Part shown: piece by piece, positions 54,890-64,000 of the stretch
Numbering within the stretch: the stretch's first letter is position 1
Layout of the letters: every line of letters begins with the position of its first letter
Assembly: GCA_034440635.1 (NCBI GenBank)
Contig: JAOTON010001134.1
Span: 186,001 to 250,000, forward strand
Source of the DNA: Lepas anatifera
Lineage: Eukaryota; Arthropoda; Thecostraca; Lepadidae
Reading direction: 5' to 3'
Length of the DNA: 64,000 nt
Position numbers and translations under genes: made by a program
Notes under the pieces: generated by a model
Told to the model about the DNA's origin: nothing
Database searches by the model: none
Seen by the model: the letters and a program-made list of their open reading frames with translations, nothing else

Positions 54890-55392
54890 GTGCTCGTCAG
54901 GGACACCTATGCTCTCTGGAGGGGCCTTTGCTTCGATGAGGCACCTGTGCCACTCAGGGGCGCCTTCGCTCCCCAATGGACGCAACCTAGCTATCCAGGG
55001 GCATCTTTGCTGTTCCGGGGGTGCCTTTGATACCCAGTGCCCAAGGGGAGCTTTTTCTTATCCAGGTTCACCTTGGTATTGAGGGGCGTATTTTTATTCA
55101 AGGTAACCTATACTACCCAGTGGCGCCTACCCTATGCAAGGGGCGCTTAGGCTATCTACGGGGCGGCAATTTGCTATACATAGGGCGCCCTTATGCTCTC
55201 CATGGGCACCTCATTCAGAGGGTGCCTCTGATATTCAGGGGCGCTTTTCCTATCAGCAGGGTACCTGTGCCATCTTGGGGCTATTCTTATCAAGGGACGC
55301 TGCTGTTATTCAGGAATACCTACACCACTTTCGAGGGTCGCCTTTGCTACCCAGAGGCGCCTTTACTTCTTAGGAAGTTTGGCGCCTATGCT
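54890..55392 (+). repeat. Degenerate word array, GGGGCGCCTTTGCTATCCAG type (part 1)
   Basis: Words of ~24-30 bp alternate GGGGCGCC, (T/A)NTGCT and ATCCAG. The array is cut at 55393 by family B. Confidence 0.8.
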
Positions 55393-55396
55393 TTAA

Positions 55397-56423
55397 CCCT
55401 CGCCCCACCGGGGGGCCATCGATGGCCCCCCTAAGGTTTTTCCGGGATAGCAGAAAAACGACGAGGCGCAGCACCGCGGTTGAGGGCTCTACCTCTCACT
55501 GCATCATTTTCCCATCATCCCTGAAATTTTTTACCCCGGGTCATCCAAGGTCAGGTCACCAGACGAGGTCAACCAAGGTCACCTCACTTCACCTTTAGAG
55601 GTCTGTAAGAGCTACATTTCAAAGTCGATCGATTTGAAACTTCCTACACTTCATGACCCCTCCAGGGTCTACAAGGTGTATATCCGGGATTTTTCGATTT
55701 CGTGCCCTGAGGTCAGGTCGCGAGGCGACCTCTCCCATTGGAAAAGCATGAGGAAAAGCTATTTCATGATATGAAAGCCACAAAAATGATTGCAAATACT
55801 CAGACTGCTCAGAACAACGTTTTTGGACACCCTTTCACGGATCCCAGGGGTCATATTTGCCCTTTGACTTTTCCAAGGTCATCCAAGGTCACCAGGGGTC
55901 AAAAACAGTATTTTGACAATAACTTTTGACCTAATTGGGCTAGAGCGGTGAAACAAACACCATCGTGTTTGTCTTGTCACTGGCTTTCATTTGATATACG
56001 GCAAGGTCACTTTTTGACCTTTCGTGACCTCAGGTCATATTAGGTCACGAGGTGACCTCTGGCGGTCAAACCACTGGCGGGAGGTCTTTACGTTCCACAT
56101 AGCGGAAAAAGTACTGGCAATTTGCTATCAAATGTACTTTACCAGGCCTCAATAGCTCTAATGACATAAGAGTTATGCCCAGTTTGCTTAATCATTGCAT
56201 ATTTGAGTGAAAATAGCCGATCTTGACCTAATTTGACCTCTGGAGGTCAAACCATTGACCTGAGCACTAAAACATGCGAAGTAATTTCTTACTGAATTCA
56301 CGCGAGCTTTCTATTGCACTTTGCAGATTTGCGCTAACGCCCATATTTTCGGAGTTAGAGGGGGGGCCATCGATGGCCCCCCGGTGGGGCGAAGGTGGCG
56401 CCGGACCCCCGGTGGGGCGCGGG
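55397..56423. mobile_element. TTAA family B, copy 2 (1027 bp)
   Basis: TTAA at 55393-55396 and 56424-56427; ends CCCTCGCCCCACCGGGG / GGTGGGGCGCGGG. It is in the opposite orientation to 45575-46594, with the same GGCCATCGATGGCC palindromes and AGGTCA pairs. Confidence 0.92.
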
Positions 56424-56427
56424 TTAA

Positions 56428-59060
56428 GGAGTGCTTTGGCATTGATTGATTGCTCTATTATTGGGCTTAGGTGCGCGTGAACCTTGAGCTCATGTAGCGC
56501 CCATATTGTTGCTAAGGAACGCTTATGCTATCAAAGGGCGCCTTTACTATCCAGGGCCTCTGTTTTATTCAAGGCAGTCTGTTCTATCCACGGGCATCTG
56601 ATATTTCGGGGGCGGTGCCTAGGTTATTCAGGAGGCGGCTTTTTTCTCCACAGGGGCGCGCAATTGCTTTCCAGGGTCGCCGTTACTGCCCAGGGGTGTC
56701 TTTCTATCCAGGGGCGCATATGCTGTCTAGGTGTATTTTTCAAGCACAGACATGATGGAAATACACGTCCCTACGTTATCCTGGGGTGCTTTTTGTCTCC
56801 GGTAAGGCGCTATTTTTCTCTTCCGGGCACCAGTTTATTCAAAGGCACCTATGCTGTCCAGAGAAACTTTGTTATCTAGGGCTGCCTTCGCTGTTAAGGT
56901 GCACCTTTGCTACCCAAAGGGAGCATTTTACTTTCCTGGAGTGCCTATTTCCATCTAAGGGGCGCATATGCTATCTTGGAGCGCCCTTGCAAACATGGAG
57001 CGAACTTTTCTATCCAGCGGCGCCTTTGCACTTGAGGGGGCGCCTCTGCAATCCAGGAGGAGCCCAAAGTAGATGGAGAATAAAAATTCTGAAATAAGGC
57101 GCTCGAACACTGAAATAAAGTGTCTAGTTATCAAAAACAGGCGCTCATCTGCTGAGCTGGGAGAACTGCTGGTTGGTGAGGGCAGCGTTCTCGCAAGTGA
57201 GGCGCACATACTGAAAAAGTCACCCGGTTGCAGCGATGGAGCACTAAGCCTTCAGTTATAGGTTAATGAAATGTGGTTAAAGGCAGTCCATGCTCAAATT
57301 GAGCGCTCGAGCCCTGTAACAGAGCGCGCGACTGTCGGAAAGGTGTGCCAAACCATAGAAAGTAGGGCAGCTGAAGATGGAAAGGGACACCTATGATATC
57401 CTGGGGGCGCCTGTACTCTCAGGAGAGGCGCTTATTTTCTTTCTCAGGCGCCTAGTTTATCCATGGACGCCTATGCTGTCCAGATAATCTTTCAAGAAGG
57501 GTAAACTTTGCTGTCAAGGGGCGCCTTTGCTATCCAAGGGCGCATATGATATCTGTAGGGCGCTTTATGCAAAGGGCGCCTAGGCTGTCCAAGGGCGCCG
57601 CCTAACCAAAGGCAGCCTTTCACTTTCCCTGAAGTGCCTATTTCTATGTGAGGGGTGCATATATTATCTAGGAGTGCCCTTGATATACGGAGACGCCTTT
57701 TTGTCCAGCGGCGCCTTTGCTCTTGAGGGGCGCTGCTCCAATCCAGGGTAGCTGAAGATGGATAAGGGACATCTATGTTATACAGGGGAGCCTGTGCTTT
57801 CCAATGGGGCGCTCATTTTCCTTCTCAGGCACCTATTTTATCTAGGGGGCGCCTAGGCTATCCAAAGGCGCCTTTACTACTGAAGGGGTACCTTCTTAGG
57901 GGCGCCTTTGCTACCCAGAGGCATCTTTGCTGTCCACAGCACTTGTGTTATCCAGGGTTGTCTTTGCTGTCCAGGGCGCCTTTGCTATCCAAGGGTGCAC
58001 ATGACATCCGTAGGGCGGTTTTCCAGTGGGCGCCTAGGATATCAAAGGGCGCCTTTTTCTATCCAAGGTGAGCATTTTATTTTCCTAAAGTGCCTACTTC
58101 TGTCTAAGGGGCGCTTATGCTGTCCAGGGCACCTATGTTACCAAGATTTGCCTTTGCTGCCCAGGGGCGCCTTTCCTAGCCAAGGGCGCATATGATATCC
58201 GTAGGGCGCTTCATCCAGGGGCGGCGGATTTCTATCGAAGGGGTGCCTTCCTAGGGGCGCCTTTGCTACCCAGGGGCGCCTTAGCTGTCCACAGCACTTG
58301 TGTTATCCATGGTTGTCTGCTGTCCAGGGGCGCCTTTGCTATCCAAGGGTGCATATGACATCCGTAGGGCGCTTTTTCCAGTGGGCGCCTAGGCTATCAA
58401 AGGGCGCCTTTTCTACCCCAGGTGAGCATTTTATTTTCCTAAAGCGCCTATTTCTATCTAAGGGGGCTTATGCTGTCCAGGGCACCTATGTTACCAAGAT
58501 TTGCCTTTGCTGCCCAGGGGCGCCTTTCCTAGCCAAGGGCGCATATGATATCCGTAGGGCGCTTCATCTAGGGGGCGCCTAGGCTATCCAAAGGCGGCTT
58601 TTCTATCGAAGGGATGCCTTCCTAGGGGCGCCTTTGCTACCCAGGGGCGCCTTTGCTGTCCACAGCACTTGTGTTATCCAGGGTTGTCTTTGCTGTCCAG
58701 GGGCGCCTTTGCTATCCAAGGGTGCATATGACATCCGTAGGGCGCTTTTTCCAGTGGGTGCCTAGACTATCAAAGGGCGTCTTTTTCTACCCAAGGTGAG
58801 CATTTTATTTTCCTAAAGCGCCTATTTCTATCTAAGGAGCGCTTATGCTGTCCAGGGCACCTATGTTACCAAGATTTGCCTTTGCTGCCCAGGGGCGCCT
58901 TTCCTAGCCAAGGGTGCATATGATATCCGTAGGGCGCTTCATCCAGGAGGCGCCTATGCTACCCAGGGGCGCTTCATCCAGGGGGCGCCTAGGCTACTCA
59001 GGGGTGCATTAGTTCCCCATGGCGCAATCCTGCTATCTAGTGGCGCCTTTTCTGTGCCGG
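56428..59060 (+). repeat. Degenerate word array, GGGGCGCCTTTGCTATCCAG type (part 2)
   Basis: It continues the array after the family B insertion. Within 57895-58990 a ~355-370 bp higher-order unit is repeated three times; landmark GGCGCCTTTGCTACCC recurs at ~57901, ~58256 and ~58626. Frames such as 57775-58071 are repeat artefacts. Confidence 0.82.
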
Positions 59061-59344
59061 GGCGCTTTTGTTAGGTTTCTAAATTTCATCTTCAAAATTT
59101 TACTGGGGCGCAAAGGACCAGTAAAGGCGTCTAGTGTTTGGGCAGGGGCGCTTTGCCATGGTTTTAAGGACTATGTGTTAATTCAAGTGGAATAAGTGGT
59201 ATCTACCACCTTGGCGCACGAAATGGGTACAGGCGCGCCGCTCATATCGGGCGCCGAAGGCGCCCGATATGAGATGAGCTATGCTAACGCGCTTCGGAGC
59301 TAAGGGGGGGCCGGGCCCCTGGCCCCCCCTTGGATCCGTCACTG
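59061..59344 (+). other. Right terminal region of the giant element
   Basis: Non-repetitive ~280 bp containing a hairpin GGGCGCCGAAGGCGCCC near 59248 and a GC-rich subterminal block GGGGCCGGGCCCCTGGCCCC before the terminus. Confidence 0.65.
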
Positions 59345-59543
59345 GCCTGGGATAGGAAATAATTATCTTGAGCCCATATTTTCCACCTTGTGACGTTTTT
59401 TCCTTTCTTTTTTTTCCTCAAATACCAAAAATTCTACCAGCGAATCTGTTGCGCAAATTTTCACTTCGGGACGTTTTTTTTTGCTTTTCAACTTTCGTTT
59501 GCCCCTCCCAAACCGATTGGCTAGATCCGCCACTGATGCGACC

Positions 59544-60102
59544 AGCGAAATTCCAATTTAAATGGGCAAAGTGACTCACACCACAATATCATAAGGTATC
59601 TAAATAGAAGCCACTGGCGCTGCAAGGAAAGCAACACTGAAAATGTAAAAATGCCGAAAGAGGACGTTGAATGCTCTCTCCTCGGTTATTCACCGGGAAG
59701 GATGGTCAAGAGATGAAGCTTAAGTCAAGTAAACGGTTCCAAAAATAGGCGAGTAAAAATTATTATTCAAGGCAGATACAAACGTTTTTTTTTAGCAGCG
59801 CCCACATCGAGCATATTTTTCCTTATTCGTATCGGGCCATGAGAAGTGAGCGAACGGGCAGAAATCAACATTACGCACATACATTCATTATTACATGTAA
59901 GCTCTCATCAAATAATAAAGCAAATTGAAAATACATAATTTATTGATAAATAGGTTTTCGGAGTGCCTTTTCACTGTTAGCGCTCTCAGCTAGTATGGCT
60001 GAGTAACTAACGGCCGAGCTAGGCCGGGTTAATTTTTCTAATAAATCGCATAAAAGCCCAGTTTATTTGGATGTGTACTATCGGGAAAGTCCTTGTATTT
60101 GG
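59544..60102. other. Unassigned sequence
   Basis: No gene or repeat recognised. Confidence 0.4.
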
Positions 60103-63100
60103 CATGGGCGGATCCAGGATTTTCTCAAGGAGGGAGCGAATTCAATATTTGGGTGCCCGTTGTTTGAGGAGGGGCCCTGCGACCTGGGGGCCAGGAAAAA
60201 ACGTTAACTGTGATGGAAATCAGCTTTTAAAAAAATATTGGCACCAGATTGGCTCAGGGGCACCAAACTAGCTCAGAGGACACTGGACTAGCTCAGAGGG
60301 CATCAGATGGGCTCAGGAGGCACAATGATGGCCGGGGAGGCACCAGATCGACTTAGGGACATTAGTTTAGCTCAGGGGGCAACATATCTGCTCAGGGGGC
60401 ACCAGATCAATCAGCCAGCGGGCTAGATCCCCCTAGCCCCAAGACCCCAGCAGAACAGAGTAGGGGTCTAGATTAGCTCAAGGAACACAAGATCAGCTCA
60501 GGGTTCACCAGACCAGCTCAGGGGCCACTATATCATCTAAGGAAACATCAATAACTAGCTCAGGGGGCACCTGATCAGCTTAAGAGGCACCATATTGGTT
60601 CAGAGGACAGTAGATCAACTCTGGGAGGCGTGAGATCAGCTCAGGGGGCCCAGATCAGCTCAAGGGGCAATAAAACAGCTAATAGGGCACCAGGCAAACT
60701 CGGAGGCATCAGACTAACTCGGAGAGCATTAGATAGGTTCAAGAGGCACAATGATTCGCTCAGGGGCACCAGATTGATTCAGGGGGCACCTGCAGCTTTG
60801 GGGACCCCAAGTGTGGATCAGAGGCCTCCAGAGCAACTTCCCCCATCCCCCCAGTTGTGCCTCCGGAGAATAGACTAGCTCAGTGACCCCGCCCCAAGAT
60901 GATGGGAGTTGGCCTTGTGTTCTTATTATCTATCTATTCAAGATCACCTCAGGGTCCCCTGATGTAGATCAGGGCCACAGAGCAGCTCATGCTTCACCCA
61001 TGGACTAGACTAGCTCATTGGTCCCAGAGATGAGGTCATCAGACTAGCTCAATGGGCCACAGATAGGCTCATAGGGCCTTAAACCAGTTCAAGAAGCCCC
61101 AGAACAGTTTAAGGCGCCAGATCACCTCAGGGGGCCTCAAGCCAACTTAAGAGGCTCTCACAAGCTCAGCGCCCAGACCAGCTCAGGGTACCCTCAGAAC
61201 CTAGATCCGCTCTTGGGCCCCAGATCAGCTCTTGGGGCCCCAGATCAGTTCAGGGGCCTCAAGTCAGGTCAGGGAGCAAGATCAAGTCAGGGGCACTAAT
61301 TCAGCTCAGGAATCCCTCACCAGCTCGGGGCCCAAGCAGTTCAAAAGCCCCAGAGCTGCTCAGGGGACACCAGATCGGCCCATAGGGCACCAAATCAGCC
61401 TAGGGGACAAACAATCAGATCAGTGGTCCCCGACCAGCTCGGGGCCCAGATCAGCTCGGGAATACCAGATTAAGTCAGGAGGCACTTAATCAGCTCAGGA
61501 GCCCCATACCATCTCAGGGGCCCTCACCAACCCCTGTGGGCCCAGCTTAGCTCAGGGCCTGGGAGCTGCTCAGGAAATCACGTAATTAACCCAGGAGGCC
61601 CGGGTCAGCTTAAAGGGCACCATATTAGCCATGGGGCACCAGACTAGCTCAGAGGGAATAAGATGGGCTCAGGAGACACACTGGTGACTCAGCAGGCACC
61701 AGATCGACTCAGGGGGCATTAGTTGAGTTCAGGAGGCAGCATATCTGCTCAGGGTGCACCAGATCGATCACCACAGGGGCATGTTCAAGTCAGGGGCACT
61801 AAATCAGCTCAGGGATCCCTCACCAGCTCGGGGCCCAATCAGTTCAAAAGCCTCAGAGCTGCTCAGGGGACACCAGATGCCCATAGGGCACCAGATCAGC
61901 TCCGGGGACAAACAATCAGATCAGTGATCCCCGACCAGCTCGGGAATACCAGATCAAGTCAGGAGGCACTTAATCAACTCAGGAGCCCCATACCATCTCA
62001 GGGGTACTCGTCAGCCTCTGTGGGCCCAGCTCAGCTCAGGGCTTTAGATCTGGTCATGAAATCACGTAAGGAGGCCCAGATCAGCTTAAAGGGCATCAGA
62101 TTACTCAGGGGGGCATCAGATGGGCTCAGGAGGCACCAGATCGACTAAGGGGCATTCGTGCAGCTCAGGTGGCACCAGATCGATCCGCTCGGGGTCCAGA
62201 TCAGCTCCCAGCCCCCCAGACTATGGCAGGAGCCTAAATCAGCTCAGGGAGCAACATAACAGCTCAGGGAACACAAGGTGGGCTCAGGGCCCACCAAACC
62301 AGCTCAGGGGGGGGTGGGGACCAGACCATCTAAGGAGACATCAATAATCAGTTGAGGGGGCACCTAATCAGCTGAAGAGGCACCATATTGACTTAGGAGA
62401 CAGAATCAACTTGGGGAGCCATGAGATCAATTCGGGGGCCGGAATCAGCTCAAGGGGCAATAGGGGCAATCAGCTATTAGGGCACCAAACAAGCTCGGAA
62501 GCATTAGACTAACTCAGAGAGCATTATATAGGTTCAGGAGGCACAATTATTTACTCAGTGGGGCACTCGATTCACACAGAGGCACCAGATCAGCTTAGAG
62601 GGCAAGTAATCAGCTCAAGGGGCCAAGACCAGCTGAGAGGCCACGAGATGAGCTCAAGGAGCACCAGATTGGCTTCACCCGTACGATTATTGGCGACAAT
62701 GAGGCATTAGGTGGACACATACTAGGTGCCCATACTCTTCCCGGGTGCTTGGAAAGGTGATAGAATGCCCTAGCTGACCGAGAAAGGTATTAAGTCGTCC
62801 AACAATAGTTTCAATCGCTACATGCGGTCAAGTTACATCTAGGTTCAACGGCTAGGGCACTAAATTTCGAGCGGCACGGCCCTAATTGGGTACACCACCT
62901 GGCAATCAAAAGGGCACCTCGGCAGTGATGGGGGCACATGCCCCCTGTGCCTTCCTGGCTGCACCCCTGGACAGTAGATCAACTCTGGGAGGCATTAAAT
63001 AAGCTCAGGGGGCCCGGATCAGCTCAAGGGGCACTAAAACAGCTAAAAGGACACCAGGCAAGCTCGGAGGCATCAAACTAACTCAGAGAGTATTTTATAG

Positions 63101-64000
63101 GCTCAGAAGGCACACTTATTTTCTCAGGAGGGCACCAGATTGACTACGAGGGCACCAGATCAGCTCAGAGGGCACAAGATCAGCTCCAGGGGGCACCAGA
63201 TGAGCTCCGCCCGTACGATTATTGGCGACGATGAGGCATTATCTGGAACCGGATTGCGTGCCTATGCTCTTCCCGGGTGCTTGGAAAGGCGACAGAATGC
63301 CCTAGCTGACCAAAAAGGCACTTAGTTGTCAAGCAATAGTTGAAATCGCTAAATGCAGTCTAGTTACATCTAGGTTCAACGGCGCAGGACACTACATTTC
63401 AAGCGGCACGGCCCAAAGAGGGTACACCACCTGGCAATCAAAAGGGCACCCGGCAACGATGGGTGCACGTGCCCCCTGTGCCCCCTGGACAGTAGATAAA
63501 CTCCGGGAGGCATTAAATAAGTTCAGGGGGCCTGGATCAGCTCAAGGGACACTAAAACAGCTAATAGGGCAGCAGGCAAGCTCGGAGGCATCAGACTAAC
63601 TTAGAGAGCATTATTTAGGTTCAGAAGGCACAATTATTTATTCAGGGGAGGGGGGCACCAGATTGACTACGAGGGCATCAGATCAGCTCAGAAGGCACAT
63701 GGTCAATTGGTCACCTCCAGGGGGCACCAGATGAGCTCCACCCGTACGATTATTGGCGACGATGAGGCATTATCTGGAAACGGATTACGTGCCTATACTC
63801 TTCCCGGGGGCTTGGAAAGGCGACAGAATGTTTTAGCTGACCAAAAAGGCATTTAATTGTCAAACAATAGTTGAAATCGCTAAATGCGGCCTAGTTCCAT
63901 CTAGGTTCAACGGCGTAGGGCACTAAATTTCGAGCGGCACGGCCCAAAGGGGGTACACCACCTGACAATCAAAAGGGCACCCGGCACCGATGGGGGCACG
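60103..64000 (+). mobile_element. Third giant word-repeat element (right end outside window)
   Basis: The start CATGGGCGGATCCAGGATTT resembles the terminus of the giant element at 52102 (CATTGATGGATCTAGGATTT). The body, however, matches the array and modules of 8550-13443 in the same orientation (for example 60960-62650 against ~9890-11580). Three ~530-bp modules occupy 62680-64000 (CGTACGATTATTGGCGAC at 62680, 63212 and 63743). Neither a left TSD partner nor a right end can be seen. Frames such as 61723-62148 are repeat artefacts. Confidence 0.75.
62680..64000 (+). repeat. ~531-bp higher-order modules (three visible)
   Basis: Spacings of 532 and 531 bp between landmark copies, more regular than in 11584-13443. 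The module continues past the window end. Confidence 0.82.

Larger units (their letters stand above)
52102..59344 (+). mobile_element. Giant hAT-like element with GGGCGCC word-repeat body (7.2 kb)
   Basis: Perfect 8-bp TSD GCCTGGGA (52094-52101 and 59345-59352); ends CATTGATGGATCTAGG / CTTGGATCCGTCACTG, imperfectly inverted. The body consists of degenerate words: GGGCCCCTGAGCTGATCTG type at 53040-53580 and GGGGCGCCTTTGCTATCCAG type at 54890-59060. Nested inside are MITE M (52190), a decayed A/B-like element (~53880) and family B (55397). No transposase. Confidence 0.87.
51081..59535. mobile_element. hAT MITE family M, outer copy, with nested insertions
   Basis: Perfect 8-bp TSD ATGCGACC (51073-51080 and 59536-59543); ends CAGTGACGGATCCAGGGG / GGCTAGATCCGCCACTG. 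Without insertions it is only ~375-400 bp. It now holds family A at 51201-52021 and a 7.2 kb giant element at 52102-59344. The family is the same as the inverted 505-bp copy at 52190-52694. Confidence 0.9.

Noticed and set aside
52190..59535. A single transposon from CAGTGGCGGATCTAGCC at 52190 to its complement at 59535
   Set aside because: The flanking octamers differ (GCCAATTT and ATGCGACC). Each end pairs instead with another end having the matching TSD: 52190 with 52694, and 51081 with 59535.

Overview
The window looks like intergenic, repeat-dominated nuclear DNA of an arthropod. The clues are (TTAGG)n telomere-type repeats, a TCAGTT-type initiator in an LTR, and a mix of CR1/Jockey-group LINEs, a Ty3/gypsy element, P/THAP, hAT-like and TTAA-specific DNA transposons. 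I cannot name the species. I find no convincing intact host gene. There is one good THAP-domain exon (15.6-15.8 kb) and two weak candidate coding stretches (16.9-17.3 and 17.8-18.5 kb).

Most of the window is a nested stack of mobile elements, several of which can be delimited to the base by target-site duplications (TSDs) or by empty sites in a second copy. 1-3670 and 8550-13443 are inverted copies of one giant hAT-like element whose body is a degenerate array of ~20-25 bp words. The second copy (8-bp TSD GTTTTGTG) splits a LINE reverse transcriptase gene (8035-8549 and 13444-14288). Between them lie a GC-rich minisatellite (4.5-6.1 kb) and a TTAA element (6573-7409).

18.65-49.0 kb is one old minus-strand LINE blown apart by two opposed copies of a ~6.6 kb TTAA-specific element: E1 (19904-39469) and E2 (39622-47731), inserted 148 bp apart. 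Removing each with one TTAA restores the LINE reading frame. E1 also holds a Ty3/gypsy element (26763-38938, TSD ATTAA). That element holds a P/THAP-type transposon in its 3' LTR and a foldback transposon (37014-38655) in its leader. The foldback has long inverted repeats that carry ~50 telomere-type repeats per arm, and each of these last two contains a hAT MITE. The gypsy element appears to use self-priming rather than a tRNA primer.

51.08-59.54 kb is a second nest: a hAT MITE (TSD ATGCGACC) holding a TTAA element and a 7.2 kb giant word-repeat element (TSD GCCTGGGA). The giant element itself holds another MITE copy (TSD GCCAATTT) and a second TTAA family. 60.1 kb to the end is a third giant word-repeat element running off the window.

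Two TTAA families (A and B) share an internal design: subterminal perfect palindromes and dense AGGTCA/TGACCT half-sites. Almost all remaining long open frames are by-products of GC-rich or periodic sequence.
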